Source: Streptomyces albogriseolus (lineage in GTDB: Bacteria > Actinomycetota > Actinomycetes > Streptomycetales > Streptomycetaceae). Taken from it: a stretch of 64,000 nucleotides of DNA. The translations under genes and the position numbers were made by a program. Below the pieces are notes generated by a model that was not told the DNA's origin, did not search any database, and saw only the letters and a list, made by a program, of their open reading frames with translations. The stretch's first letter is position 1. Each line of letters begins with the position of its first letter. The stretch spans positions 242,079 through 306,078 of the forward strand of contig BMVA01000005.1 of the NCBI GenBank assembly GCA_014650475.1, given 5' to 3'. Positions 44,010 to 53,037 of the stretch are shown here, in pieces.

Positions 44010-44603
44010 ATGTCTTGGCCGTCGACCGAGCGCTACCTCATCCGCCCCGCCCCGGGCGGCCTCGCTCTGGTGCAGGAACTCCTCAACACCCGCGCCATCC
44101 CGCCGTACGGCGAGGACGTGCTCGCCGACGAGGAGAGCGGCGGCCGGTGGCTGCGGGAGGTGACCGCCGCGTCGGCCGAGGCCCAGGGCTGGCCGGGTCC
44201 CTCCGGGGAGCCGCGCGCCGGGGACCTGGAGCGGGTGAGGGCGCTGCGGGAGCGGCTCGCCGCCCTGGTGAGCGGCGAGGCGGAGCCGGTCCGGGCGCCC
44301 ATCGACGTCTCCCTGCGGCCGGGCCTGGACGAGGAGGGCCGGGTGGCCCTGGAACCGGTCGGAAGCCCCGGCGCGTGGCTGGAGGCGTCCGTGTGGGCCC
44401 AGGTCCTGCTCGCGCAGACGGACGGCACCTGGCAGCGGCTCAAGCTGTGCCGGGAGCCGGCCTGCCGGTCCGCGTTCTACGACCGCTCGCGCAACAACAG
44501 CGGCGTCTGGCACGACGTCCGCCGGTGCGGGAACGCCGCCAATCTCCGGGCGTCCCGGGCCCGCCGCAGGCAACGGGCCGGCGAGGCGCCCGCCGGGGAG
44601 TGA
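44010..44603 (+). CDS. CGNR zinc-finger transcriptional regulator (ABATE domain)
   Basis: A 197-residue regulator. The N-terminal part (FLIRP-like YLIRPAPGGLALVQELLNTR) is the ABATE ligand-binding domain. The C-terminus is the CGNR zinc finger: LCREPACRSAFYDRSRNNSG then CGNAANLRASRARRR, with four ordered Cys/His ligands. Such proteins are poorly characterised DNA-binding regulators of neighbouring genes, here most likely the divergent SDR. ATG at 44010; the nearby ATTGACCTATG suggests a very short leader. Confidence 0.88.
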   Translation: MSWPSTERYLIRPAPGGLALVQELLNTRAIPPYGEDVLADEESGGRWLREVTAASAEAQGWPGPSGEPRAGDLERVRALRERLAALVSGEAEPVRAPIDVSLRPGLDEEGRVALEPVGSPGAWLEASVWAQVLLAQTDGTWQRLKLCREPACRSAFYDRSRNNSGVWHDVRRCGNAANLRASRARRRQRAGEAPAGE

Positions 44604-44692
44604 CCCGGCGGGGATGATCGCGCCGTCTGCGAGAATGGGCGGCGTCCACAGGGCACCGGGGGGTGCCCGCCGTCGGCCCAGGAGCGTGCACG

Positions 44693-45628
44693 GTGTCGCC
44701 ACAGCAGGGAGACCGCCCGTCCGGGCAGGGCGGCGGACGGCCCCGGCGGCACGACCGGACAACACCCCGCCCGGACCGCGAGCCCGCCGTCGTGAAGCGC
44801 GAGGATCTGCGCGCCGACTGCTCGGCCTGCTTCGGGCTGTGCTGCGTGGCCCTGCCGTTCGCCCGCTCCGCCGACTTCGCGCGGGACAAGCCCGCCGGAC
44901 GGCCGTGCGGCCATCTGCGGGACGACTTCGGCTGCGGCATCCACGCCCGGCTGCGCGACGAGGGGTACCGGGGCTGCACCGTCTTCGACTGCTTCGGCGC
45001 CGGGCAGAAGGTCTCGCAGGTCACCTTCGGCGGCACCGACTGGCGGCGGGATCCGGAATCGGCGTCCGCGATGTTCGCGGTGTTCCCGGTCATGCGGCAG
45101 CTGCACGAACTGCTCGCGTACACCGCCGAGGCGCTGGACCTTCCGGCGGCCCGTCCCGTCCACCGCGAGCTGCGCCGGGCGCTGGCGCGGATCGAGAAGC
45201 TGACCCGGGGCGACGCCGAGTCGGTCGCCGCGCTCGACGTGAACGCGCTGCGCGGGGAGGTCAACCCGCTGCTGCTGCGGGCCAGTGAGCTGACGCGGGC
45301 CCGGCTGCCGGGCCGCAGGAGGGACCACCGCGGCGCCGACCTGATGGGCGCGCGGCTGTCCGGGGCGGATCTGCGCGGGGCGAGTCTGCGCGGCGCGCTG
45401 CTCGTCGGCGCCGACCTCACGGGGGCGGACCTGCGCGGCGCGGACCTGGTCGGCGCCGATCTACGCGGCGCGGACCTGTCCGGTGCCGATCTCACCGGCG
45501 CCCTGTTCCTCACCCAGGCGCAGCTGAACGCGGCGCGCGGCGACGCGGCGACCACGCTGCCGCCGTCGCTGGGACGCCCCGCCCACTGGGCGCGTGAGGG
45601 ATCAGCCGGCAGCGTTGTCGACGCGTAG
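44693..45628 (+). CDS. Cys-rich (YkgJ-like) domain fused to pentapeptide repeats
   Basis: A 311-residue protein in two parts. About residues 45-110 hold a Cys cluster ([30 protein letters not shown]) of the YkgJ/UPF0153 kind, probably binding Zn or Fe-S. About residues 215-285 are pentapeptide repeats of A(D/S)L-x-G type ([20 protein letters not shown] and onward), which form a right-handed quadrilateral beta-helix. Some pentapeptide proteins mimic DNA and protect gyrase, but function here is unknown. GTG at 44693 is chosen for AGGAGC just upstream. The basic, low-complexity N-terminus is probably disordered. Confidence 0.82.
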   Translation: MSPQQGDRPSGQGGGRPRRHDRTTPRPDREPAVVKREDLRADCSACFGLCCVALPFARSADFARDKPAGRPCGHLRDDFGCGIHARLRDEGYRGCTVFDCFGAGQKVSQVTFGGTDWRRDPESASAMFAVFPVMRQLHELLAYTAEALDLPAARPVHRELRRALARIEKLTRGDAESVAALDVNALRGEVNPLLLRASELTRARLPGRRRDHRGADLMGARLSGADLRGASLRGALLVGADLTGADLRGADLVGADLRGADLSGADLTGALFLTQAQLNAARGDAATTLPPSLGRPAHWAREGSAGSVVDA

Positions 45629-45750
45629 CCGCCCCGCTCCCGTGTGCCCCACTCGATGCGTATCTGGTCCCGCTCGGCCCGCAGCAGGGCGGAGATGTCC
45701 TCGTCGGTGCGGTCCTCGTGCACGGTCACGGCGGGCAGCCAGTCACCCAT
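45605..45750 (-). pseudogene. Possible coding remnant, antisense to the end of the pentapeptide gene
   Basis: From ATG 45750 leftwards about 45 codons have the strong G/C third-position bias of real Streptomyces genes (MGDWLPAVTVHEDRTDEDIS, then ALLRAERDQIRIEWG). They run into the 3' end of the convergent pentapeptide gene. The bias then stops although the frame stays open. It may be the N-terminal remnant of a lost gene or a small overlapping gene. No family is recognised. Confidence 0.3.
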
Positions 45751-45841
45751 CTGGCCGACGTTCGCATTGGTGCACCGCCTCGGTCGGTCACGGGCGTCCG
45801 GGGCCGGCCCATGGGGGCGGGCGACGGCCCCGGCACGCGGG

Positions 45842-46036
45842 TCATTCGTTGCCGAAGACGGCCTTCTGCACCTCGTTGGGACCGTCGAACCGCTTGGTCC
45901 CGGTCTCCGACAGCTTCTTCACGAGGCCGTCGTCGGCGCCGTTGCTCCTCGCGACCGAGACGAGATCGTCCTTGGCGGCGGGGTACTCGGCGCCTTTGAG
46001 CGCCTTCTGCAGGTCGATCGGGCTGAGGTCGGCCAT
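45842..46036 (-). CDS. DUF2795 small protein
   Basis: A 64-residue DUF2795-type protein (MADLSPIDLQKALKGAEYPA, NGADDGLVKKLSETGTKRFD, NEVQKAVFGNE). The family is small, helical and common in actinobacteria, often near stress genes; function unknown. ATG at 46036 follows GGGAGG by 6 nt. It stands alone and reads away from the SRPBCC gene. Confidence 0.85.
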   Translation of the reverse strand: MADLSPIDLQKALKGAEYPAAKDDLVSVARSNGADDGLVKKLSETGTKRFDGPNEVQKAVFGNE

Positions 46037-46233
46037 GGCGAGCCTCCCGTGGTGCTTCCGGCGCGGCTGGTCCGCGCGAGGACCGGCCGGGTACCCGGCG
46101 CCCGGCGGGCCGATTCAGCTCTCCTCGCAGGTGCGGCTCCCGGCACATGGGTACCGATGACTTTTCGCGTGCGCCCCCGTCTACCTCGCACACGCCCCGC
46201 ACGGGGCCCGGCACGAGAGACGAGGATCCCGCC

Positions 46234-46662
46234 ATGAGCGACGGCTGCTCCTACACCCTGACCCGCACCCTGGACGCCCCCGCCGCCACGGTCTTCCAGG
46301 CCTGGACCACGCCCGACGCGTACGCCCGCTGGGCGTACGCCGCGCCCGGCTCGGTCCAGATGGACGTACGGCCGGGAGGCGCCTGGAAGGCCGCCATGGT
46401 CACGCCCGACGGCACCGAGGTCCCGCTCACCGGGACCTACCTGGACGTCGACGAGAACCGCCTGCTGGTCGTCGGCATGGACGTGCCCGGGCGCGCCGAG
46501 CCCTCCGTGATGACGGTGGAGCTGGACGGGGACGGGCCGGCGACCCGGATCGAGCTGCGGCAGACCTGCGACACCGAGGAGGAGCGGGACATGGCCGAGC
46601 AGGGCAGCACCATGCTGCTGGACAGCCTGACCCGGTTCCTCGCGGAGGGTCCCACGGGCTGA
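46234..46662 (+). CDS. SRPBCC / AHSA1-like (START fold) protein
   Basis: A 142-residue single-domain SRPBCC protein of the activator-of-Hsp90 C-terminal-like group. Typical pieces are LTRTLDAPAATVFQAWTTPD, YARWAYAAPGSVQMDVRPGG, TGTYLDVDENRLLV and a C-terminal helix MLLDSLTRFLAEG. The fold binds hydrophobic ligands; no specific function is known. ATG at 46234 gives the full domain. The next gene starts 80 bp later in the same direction. Confidence 0.87.
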   Translation: MSDGCSYTLTRTLDAPAATVFQAWTTPDAYARWAYAAPGSVQMDVRPGGAWKAAMVTPDGTEVPLTGTYLDVDENRLLVVGMDVPGRAEPSVMTVELDGDGPATRIELRQTCDTEEERDMAEQGSTMLLDSLTRFLAEGPTG

Positions 46663-46742
46663 CGGACTCACGTGGTCGCGGACGCCCACCGGTGCGACGC
46701 TGGGGTGGTCAGGTTCCCGACGAACAGCCTGGAGGGAGTCCG

Positions 46743-48221
46743 ATGGGACGGGACGTCCCGGCGCTCACCTTCACCCGCGAGGACCGCCGCCGCTACCGGA
46801 TCAAGATGCAGCAGTGCCTCGACGCGCTCGCGCAGATGCTGCGCGAGTCGCGTTTCGAGGCCGAGCGGCCCCAGGTGGGGCTCGAGATCGAGCTGAACCT
46901 GGTCGACGACCGGGCCGAGCCCGCGATGCGCAACACCGACGCCCTGGAGGCGATCGCGGACCCGGCCTGGGACACCGAGCTGGGCCGGTTCAACCTCGAG
47001 ATCAACATCGCGCCCCGGCGGCTCACCGAGGGCGGTCCCGACGCGTGGGAGTCCGAGATCCGCTCCGCCCTGAACCACGCGGAGCAGCGCGCCCGTTCCA
47101 TCGGCACGCATCTGATCATGACGGGCATCCTCCCCACCCTGCGCCACGAGGACGTCGGGGAGGGCGCCCTGTCGGAGAACCCGCGCTACCGGCTGCTCAA
47201 CGACCAGATCTTCGCGGCGCGCGGCGAGGACCTGCACATCGAGGTGACCGGCATCGACCGGCTGCGCACCTACGCGGACACCATCACCCCGGAGGCCGCC
47301 TGCACCAGCACGCAGTTCCACCTCCAGGTCGACCCGGAGGACTTCGCGGCGTACTGGAACGCGGCCCAGGCGATCGCCGGGGTGCAGGTGGCCCTCGCGG
47401 CCAACTCGCCCTTCCTGTTCGGCAAGGAACTCTGGCACGAGACGCGGATCCCGCTGTTCGAGCAGGCCACCGACACCCGCCCCCAGGAGATCAAGGTGCA
47501 GGGGGTGCGGCCCCGGGTGTGGTTCGGGGAGCGGTGGATCACCAGCGTGTTCGACCTCTTCGAGGAGAACCTGCGCTACTTCCCCGCCCTGCTCCCCCTG
47601 TGCGACGACCAGGACCCCGCGGAGACCCTGCTGCGGGGCGACATCCCGGACCTCGGCGAGCTGACGCTGCACAACGGCACCATCTACCGCTGGAACCGCC
47701 CGGTGTACGCCGTCTCCCGCGACAAGCCGCACGTCCGCGTGGAGAACCGGGTGCTGCCGGCCGGCCCGACCGTCGCGGACACGCTGGCCAACGGCGCCTT
47801 CTACTACGGACTCACCCGCGCACTGGTGGAGGAGGACCGGCCGGTGTGGTCGCGGATGTCCTTCTCCGCCGCCGAGGACAACCTGCGCACGGCGGCCCGG
47901 TACGGCATCGACGCGCGGCTGTACTGGCCCGGGATGGGCGAGGTGCCGGCGGCCGAGCTGGTCCTGCGGCGGCTGCTGCCGCTGGCGCACCGGGGCCTGG
48001 AGCTCTCCGGCATGGACGACGCGTGGCGGGAGCCGCTGCTCGGCATCATCGAGCAGCGCTGTGTGACGGGACGCAACGGCGCGGTGTGGCAGAAGGAGAT
48101 GTTCCACCACATCGACGCGACCGCGCACTGCGGGCGGCACGAGGCGCTGCGCCGCATGACGCAGCAGTACATCGACTACATGCACCTGAACGCGCCGGTG
48201 CACACCTGGCCCGTGGAGTGA
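46743..48221 (+). CDS. Glutamate-cysteine ligase-like (GCS2/carboxylate-amine ligase) protein
   Basis: A 492-residue ATP-dependent ligase-like protein. The glutamate-cysteine ligase fold is indicated by VGLEIELNLVDD (metal-binding acid cluster), NLEINIAPRRL, TSTQFHLQVDPEDF and the RVENRVLPAGPTVAD segment. Streptomyces uses mycothiol rather than glutathione, so the product may be another gamma-glutamyl compound; EgtA-like or YbdK-like roles are possible. ATG at 46743 follows GGAGGGAG by 4 nt. The neighbours give no pathway clue. Confidence 0.85.
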   Translation: MGRDVPALTFTREDRRRYRIKMQQCLDALAQMLRESRFEAERPQVGLEIELNLVDDRAEPAMRNTDALEAIADPAWDTELGRFNLEINIAPRRLTEGGPDAWESEIRSALNHAEQRARSIGTHLIMTGILPTLRHEDVGEGALSENPRYRLLNDQIFAARGEDLHIEVTGIDRLRTYADTITPEAACTSTQFHLQVDPEDFAAYWNAAQAIAGVQVALAANSPFLFGKELWHETRIPLFEQATDTRPQEIKVQGVRPRVWFGERWITSVFDLFEENLRYFPALLPLCDDQDPAETLLRGDIPDLGELTLHNGTIYRWNRPVYAVSRDKPHVRVENRVLPAGPTVADTLANGAFYYGLTRALVEEDRPVWSRMSFSAAEDNLRTAARYGIDARLYWPGMGEVPAAELVLRRLLPLAHRGLELSGMDDAWREPLLGIIEQRCVTGRNGAVWQKEMFHHIDATAHCGRHEALRRMTQQYIDYMHLNAPVHTWPVE

Positions 48222-48240
48222 GGCGGGCCGTCCCGTGCGC

Positions 48241-48960
48241 TCAGCCGTCGGCACGCCCCAGGATGTCCGTCACCTCCCGCCGCACCACGTCCCGCGTCTC
48301 TCCGGGCAGGCGGCCCAGGGCCGTGCCTTCCAGGGCGTCGAGCACCCGGCCCGGGTCCGCTGTCGCGGGGACGCTCCCGCTGACGACGTCGTCGCCGTCC
48401 CGTACGGCGGTGAACAGCCGCCGCCCGCCGTCCTGCTCGGCGTGCACGGCGGTGGCGACCACCAGCGGCGGCGGGCCGCCCACGTCTCCGGGCGCCTTGC
48501 GGTAGGCGCTGACGAGGGGGCGGCGCCAGCGGATGCCCAGCATCAGGGGGCGCTTGGCCACCACCTCCGCCAGTTCGGCCTCGTACGTGCCGTCCCCGTC
48601 CATGACGGTCGCCCGGGCGTCCAGGACCAGCGCCGGGGGCAGCAGACAGCGCAGGGTGCTGCCCACGATGTTGCCGCCGACGGTGGCCGTCCGACGCACG
48701 GCTCCGGTGCCGATGGAGGCGGCCGCACGGCGCAGCACCTCCGGCACGCGGTCGTCGATCTGGTGCAGCAGCACGGCGGCGCCCAGGGTCTCCCCGTCCA
48801 CCACGGTGGCCTCGGGCAGCCGGCGCAGGGACATCGCCTGTTCCGGGAAGCCGTCGCGCTGCCACTGGGCCCACACGAGCGTGGCCCCGCCGACGGGCAC
48901 CGCGCCCTCGGCCAGACACCGCCGGGCTTCGGACAGGGACGTGGGCAGACGCAGCAACAC
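48241..48960 (-). CDS. FAD-binding subunit of molybdenum hydroxylase type (CoxM/XdhB-like), orphan
   Basis: A 239-residue protein with the FAD_binding_5 and CO_deh_flav_C layout: VPVGGATLVWAQWQRDGFPE, the FAD-contact segment RTATVGGNIVGSTLRC, and a C-terminal domain around RRPLVSAYRKAPGD. In complete xanthine/CO dehydrogenase-type enzymes it transfers electrons from Fe-S centres to an acceptor. No molybdopterin or Fe-S subunit gene lies beside it, so it is either an orphan or pairs with distant subunits. GTG at 48960 starts MLLRLPTSLSEA; 243 bp separate it from the M15 gene. Confidence 0.8.
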   Translation of the reverse strand: MLLRLPTSLSEARRCLAEGAVPVGGATLVWAQWQRDGFPEQAMSLRRLPEATVVDGETLGAAVLLHQIDDRVPEVLRRAAASIGTGAVRRTATVGGNIVGSTLRCLLPPALVLDARATVMDGDGTYEAELAEVVAKRPLMLGIRWRRPLVSAYRKAPGDVGGPPPLVVATAVHAEQDGGRRLFTAVRDGDDVVSGSVPATADPGRVLDALEGTALGRLPGETRDVVRREVTDILGRADG

Positions 48961-49203
48961 GGCGATCGACCTGCTTTCCTCGGCGAAGGGTCCAACAGGG
49001 GCGGAACGTAAGGCACTTCACTGGGAGGGGAGGACCGGCACCGCATTCTCCGCAGCCACCCGGGGGCGCGTACAGGGCTCACGCGCGAGGGGCGTGCTCC
49101 GATCCGGGACACCTTGCGCTCGGCCGTGTGTGTGCCCCATGGTTGACGCGCGTCACACGGCTCGTTGCCCACCTCGATCTCTCGTACCGGAAGCGGAGAC
49201 CGC

Positions 49204-49941
49204 ATGCTGAAACGCGCACTGAGACTCGTGCTGTCCGTTGTCATGCTCATGGCCGGATTGGCGGCGGGTTCCCTGGCCACCGCCGGGACCGCGCACGCCG
49301 ACGGCTGCTACACGTGGAACCGCACCCTGTCCCAGGGTGCGTCCGGCGCCGACGTCACCCAGCTCCAGATCCGGCTGAGCGGCTACCCCGGCTACGGCGC
49401 CGTGCTGGCCGTCGACGGCGAGTTCGGTCCGGCCACCACCGCCGCCCTCAAGCGCTTCCAGTCCGCCTACGGCCTCGCCGCCGACGGCGTGGCCGGTCCC
49501 AACACCTTCAGCAAGCTGTACGCCCTCCAGGACGACGACTGCACTCCGGTCCACTTCGACTACTCCGAGCTGAACCGCTGCAACTCGACCTGGTCGGGCG
49601 GTGCGGTGAGCGCCGCGACGGCGAAGGCGAACGCCCTGCGCACCATGTGGAAGCTGGAGGCGCTGCGGCACGCGCTCGGCGACCAGCCGATCCGGGTCAC
49701 CAGCGGCTTCCGCTCCCAGTCCTGCAACAGCGCGGTGGGCGGCGCGAGCAACAGCCGCCATCTCTACGGCGACGCGGCCGACCTCGGCGCCGGGTCGCAC
49801 TCGCTGTGCACCCTGGCCCGGCAGGCCCGCAACCACGGCTTCAACGGGATCCTCGGCCCCGGCTACCCGGGCCACGACGACCACACGCACGTCGACCACC
49901 GAAGCAGCCGCTACTGGTCGGCCCCGACCTGCGGCATCTGA
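49204..49941 (+). CDS. Secreted zinc D-Ala-D-Ala carboxypeptidase, M15 family, with peptidoglycan-binding domain
   Basis: A 245-residue exported wall hydrolase. A signal peptide ends GTAHADG. A PG_binding_1 domain follows (GASGADVTQLQIRLSGYPGY, VDGEFGPATTAALKRFQSAY). The M15A peptidase domain comes next, with zinc ligands His/Asp in SRHLYGDAADLG and His in HDDHTHVDHR. It closely matches the domain plan of the Streptomyces albus G Zn D,D-carboxypeptidase. It removes the terminal D-Ala of muropeptides. ATG at 49204 follows GGAAGCGGAG. A strong bidirectional terminator follows. Confidence 0.95.
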   Translation: MLKRALRLVLSVVMLMAGLAAGSLATAGTAHADGCYTWNRTLSQGASGADVTQLQIRLSGYPGYGAVLAVDGEFGPATTAALKRFQSAYGLAADGVAGPNTFSKLYALQDDDCTPVHFDYSELNRCNSTWSGGAVSAATAKANALRTMWKLEALRHALGDQPIRVTSGFRSQSCNSAVGGASNSRHLYGDAADLGAGSHSLCTLARQARNHGFNGILGPGYPGHDDHTHVDHRSSRYWSAPTCGI

Positions 49942-49968
49942 CGCCCGCGCGTACGCCTGGAAGACGCC

Positions 49969-49994
49969 GAGGGGGTCCCGCGCGGGACCCCCTC
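49969..49994. terminator. Bidirectional terminator between M15 peptidase and membrane-protein genes
   Basis: A perfect 26-bp palindrome; each arm is GAGGGGGTCCCGC or its complement, with no spacer. It sits between convergent stops at 49941 and 50014. Confidence 0.8.
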
Positions 49995-50013
49995 ACCGTC
50001 GAGTGCGCCGTGA

Positions 50014-50427
50014 TCACGGGCGACCGGACTCGGCCCGCCGTTCCCGCCACAGGGCCGTACCGGTCGCGAGGGCGCCCAGGCCCTCCCAGGCCGCGACGCC
50101 GAGGAACGCCTCCGGCGCCCTGCCGGCGACCACGGCGACCGTGAACACCGTGCAGGTCAGCAGCCGGAACGGCACCGTCCAGCGGAAGAACGCCCGCCAG
50201 TCGGCGAGCGCGGCCAGGACGTAGTACACGCCCATGTTGAGCGCCGCCATCGACGACGCCGTCACGAACGCGGACGTGTGGTCACCGCTCCCCCGCTCAC
50301 CCGGCGCCGTCAGTCCCAGCAGCGACAGCTGGGCGTCCGGCGAGAGCAGTCCCACGGCGCCGAGCGCGGCGGCGAGCACGCCGAACACGGCCATGGTCCA
50401 GCCCGAGGACGAGCGGGGCAGGGTCAC
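50014..50427 (-). CDS. Four-helix membrane protein, unknown function
   Basis: A 137-residue protein with four hydrophobic segments (MAVFGVLAAALGAVGLL, AALNMGVYYVLAALADW, LLTCTVFTVAVVAGR, WEGLGALATGTALW). It is a common actinobacterial hypothetical with no catalytic motif. GTG at 50427 lies 4 nt after the GH16 stop, so it is probably the second gene of a two-gene operon with the glucanase, and ends at a strong terminator. Confidence 0.75.
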   Translation of the reverse strand: MTLPRSSSGWTMAVFGVLAAALGAVGLLSPDAQLSLLGLTAPGERGSGDHTSAFVTASSMAALNMGVYYVLAALADWRAFFRWTVPFRLLTCTVFTVAVVAGRAPEAFLGVAAWEGLGALATGTALWRERRAESGRP

Positions 50428-50431
50428 GGGC

Positions 50432-51685
50432 TCAGCCCACCGTCCACTTCTGGTTGGCGGTGCCCGCGCAGGTCCAGATCTGCAGCCGGGTGCCGTTGGC
50501 GGAGTTGTTGCCGGTCACGTCCAGGCACTTGTCGGCCTGGGGGTTGACGATGTCACGGGCGGCGGTGACCACCCAGCGCTGGGCGGCCGTGCCGTTGCAG
50601 TCCCACAGCTGCACGGGCGTGCCGTCGGCCGTGCCGCCCGAGGCCACGTCCAGGCACTTGCCCAGCGCCCGGATCGTACCGTCGGAACCGACCGTCCAGC
50701 GCTGCGCGGCGGTGCCGTTGCAGTCGTAGAGCTGGACGGGGGTGCCGTTGGCGGTGTCGGCCCCCGCGACGTCCACGCACTTGCCGGCGAGGCCGCGGAT
50801 CGCGCCGCCGGTCGAGGTGTCACCGGCCGTCACCGTCACGTGGTCGACGAGGAGTTGCTGCGGGAAGACGGTGGAGCCGTCCGGGTCGCCGGGCCAGTAT
50901 CCGCCGACCGCCAGGTTGAGGATGAGGAAGAACGGCTTGTTGAACACCCACTGCCGGCCGCCCAGGTCGGCGGGCGTGCGGGTCTGGTAGACGTTGCCGT
51001 CCACGGACCAGGTGATGCGGTCCGGCGCCCAGTCGACGGCGAAGGTGTGGAAGGCGTCCGCGAAGGCCTGTCCGCCGGGGAGCGTGTAGGCCGCGCCGAT
51101 GCCGCCGGACCCGAAGTAGCCGGGGCCGTGGATCGTGCCGTGCACGGTGGACGGCTCGAAGCCGACGTTCTCCATGATGTCGATCTCGCCCGAGTCCGGC
51201 CAGTTGACCGGGGTGCCGAGCATCCAGAACGCGGGCCACATGCCCTGCCCGCGCGGGATCTTCATCCGCGCCTCGATGTGCCCGTACTGCGCGGTGAACG
51301 TGCCGGAGGTGTTGAGCCGGGCCGAGGTGTACTGGCAGGTGCCGTACCAGCACTGGTAGTTGGCCGGGTTCTCCTTGCGGGCGGTGATGACCAGATGGCC
51401 CTGGCCGTCGAGCGCCGCGTTGTTGTTCCCCGCGGTGTAGTACTGCCGTTCGTGGTTGTTGACGTTGTCGCCGGTCTCGATGCGCCACTTCGACGAGTCG
51501 ACCGCCGCGCCGGCGGGCCCGTCGAAGGTGTCCGAGAAGACGACGGCCGCGGCGGAGACGTCCGAGGCCGGTGCGGTGGAGCGGGCGGGTCCCGCCTGCG
51601 CGGTCGTGCCGGCCACGCCGGAGGCGAGGAGCGCGGCGGACAGGGCGGCGACCAGCCATCCGCGGCGCGTGCGCGGAGAGGACAT
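50432..51685 (-). CDS. Secreted GH16 glucanase with C-terminal ricin B-type (CBM13) lectin domain
   Basis: A 417-residue extracellular endo-beta-glucanase, probably laminarinase (beta-1,3). A signal peptide ends TTAQAG. The GH16 domain (about 48-290) has catalytic Glu167, Asp169 and Glu172 in GEIDIMENVG and the substrate-cleft segment MWPAFWMLGTPVNWPDSG. A CBM13 trefoil follows with three QxW-type repeats (VQLYDCNGTAAQRW, VQLWDCNGTAAQRW, LQIWTCAGTANQKW). ATG at 51685 follows GGAAGGGAGAG. No CebR box is visible upstream. The target is likely fungal or algal beta-glucan. Confidence 0.94.
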   Translation of the reverse strand: MSSPRTRRGWLVAALSAALLASGVAGTTAQAGPARSTAPASDVSAAAVVFSDTFDGPAGAAVDSSKWRIETGDNVNNHERQYYTAGNNNAALDGQGHLVITARKENPANYQCWYGTCQYTSARLNTSGTFTAQYGHIEARMKIPRGQGMWPAFWMLGTPVNWPDSGEIDIMENVGFEPSTVHGTIHGPGYFGSGGIGAAYTLPGGQAFADAFHTFAVDWAPDRITWSVDGNVYQTRTPADLGGRQWVFNKPFFLILNLAVGGYWPGDPDGSTVFPQQLLVDHVTVTAGDTSTGGAIRGLAGKCVDVAGADTANGTPVQLYDCNGTAAQRWTVGSDGTIRALGKCLDVASGGTADGTPVQLWDCNGTAAQRWVVTAARDIVNPQADKCLDVTGNNSANGTRLQIWTCAGTANQKWTVG

Positions 51686-51850
51686 GGCTCTCCCTTCCGT
51701 ACGGCGGCCCGTGGGGACGGGCGCGCCGACCGTGGTGGGGGGTGAAGGTTCAACCACTTGATTCAAGATGTGAGATAAGAAGGCGTCAACCCCCTGGTAC
51801 AGACCAGGAATTCACATCGGGCCGAACCCCCGCCCTCCGTGGGAAGGAGA

Positions 51851-52207
51851 TCAGGCCGTGGTGCCCCAGGAGGTGCGGTGGGCGCAGTTCGGGTCGTGCT
51901 CGGTCGCGCACGACGTCCACCAGCGCTCGCAGCACGCCGCCTCCACCTCGGCCCGGGCCACCGCCGCGGCGGCCGCGTCCCGCCATGCCGCCCGGCGCCC
52001 CTCACGCTCCCGCAGCACGGCCACGGCCCGCCGTTCGTCGGCGATGACGGTCTCACGGACGACGCCCAGCACGGGCGCGAGGGAGGCGGCGGCCATGGCG
52101 AGGGTGGTCCAGGCGGGCACCGCACCCCAGGTGCGTACGGTGCAGAAGGCGAGCCAGAGGGCGACGGCGATGTACATGACGGTGAGTACCCGGCTGCCCC
52201 TGCTCAT
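51851..52207 (-). CDS. Small membrane protein, unknown function
   Basis: A 118-residue protein with two adjacent hydrophobic helices (VLTVMYIAVALWLAFCTVRT, TTLAMAAASLAPVLGVV) and a charged helical C-terminal half ending in a Cys/His-bearing tail (EAACCERWW, CATEHDPNCAH). No family is recognised. ATG at 52207 is preferred to the longer open frame because the coding pattern begins there. It diverges from the DUF350 gene. Confidence 0.6.
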   Translation of the reverse strand: MSRGSRVLTVMYIAVALWLAFCTVRTWGAVPAWTTLAMAAASLAPVLGVVRETVIADERRAVAVLREREGRRAAWRDAAAAAVARAEVEAACCERWWTSCATEHDPNCAHRTSWGTTA

Positions 52208-52389
52208 GCTCGTCTCCCCTGCGGTCCGTCGTCCGACGGACATCTGATGCCCCGGAAGCGCCCGCGCATGACACCGAGTTGGCGCGGACGCCGATGCGGG
52301 CCGGTCCGGCCGAAGGGGGTGCGCTAGATTTTGCTCGCCCTTGACCGCGATCATTCACGATCCCTCACCCCTACGGAGCCGGCGCACCC

Positions 52390-52812
52390 ATGAACGACAT
52401 CGTCAACGGACTCGGCCGGGCCGGCGCCTACGGCGCACTCGGCCTGGTCCTTCTGGTCCTCGGCATCTTCCTGGTCGACCTGCTGCTGCCCGGCAGGCTC
52501 GGCCGGCAGATCTGGCAGGAGCGCAACCGCAACGCGGCGGTGGTGCTCAGCTCCTCGCTGCTCGGCATCGGCGGCATCGTGTTCACCTCGATCTGGACGA
52601 CCTACGACGACTTCGGCAAGGGCCTGGTCTCCACGGCGGCGTTCGGCGTGCTGGGGCTGGTGATGATGGCCGTGGCGTTCTTCGTGATCGACCTGGTCAC
52701 CCCCGGACGGCTGGGGGCCACGCTGGTGGAGGCCGAGCCCCACCCGGCGGTCTGGGTGACCGCCTCCTGCAACATCGCGGTGTCCGCCGTCATCTCCGCG
52801 TCCATAGCCTGA
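52390..52812 (+). CDS. DUF350 family membrane protein
   Basis: A 140-residue protein with four helices in two homologous pairs (YGALGLVLLVLGIFLVDLLL and VLGLVMMAVAFFVIDLV, each followed by a PGRLG loop), the DUF350 internal duplication. DUF350 proteins often accompany membrane-stress or spermidine synthase-like genes; their role is unknown. ATG at 52390 starts the first helix pair directly. Confidence 0.85.
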   Translation: MNDIVNGLGRAGAYGALGLVLLVLGIFLVDLLLPGRLGRQIWQERNRNAAVVLSSSLLGIGGIVFTSIWTTYDDFGKGLVSTAAFGVLGLVMMAVAFFVIDLVTPGRLGATLVEAEPHPAVWVTASCNIAVSAVISASIA

Positions 52813-53037
52813 CGGCTCCTCAACACGCCCCGACGTCCGCGCGTCACCGCGCGGGCGTCGCGGCGGGCGGACGGTGTGCGCGCCGGGTCGGCCGCCGGCG
52901 AAGTTGTCTCTTTCGAAGCGTTACCGGAAAGTACACAGCGTCGTTCGCCTGCGCCGACGCGCACGGCCGGACGTCGAGACAGCACGTCCGGACCGACAGG
53001 GGGCCGCAGCTTTCGCCCGCCGACGCCGCGGCGGCCG

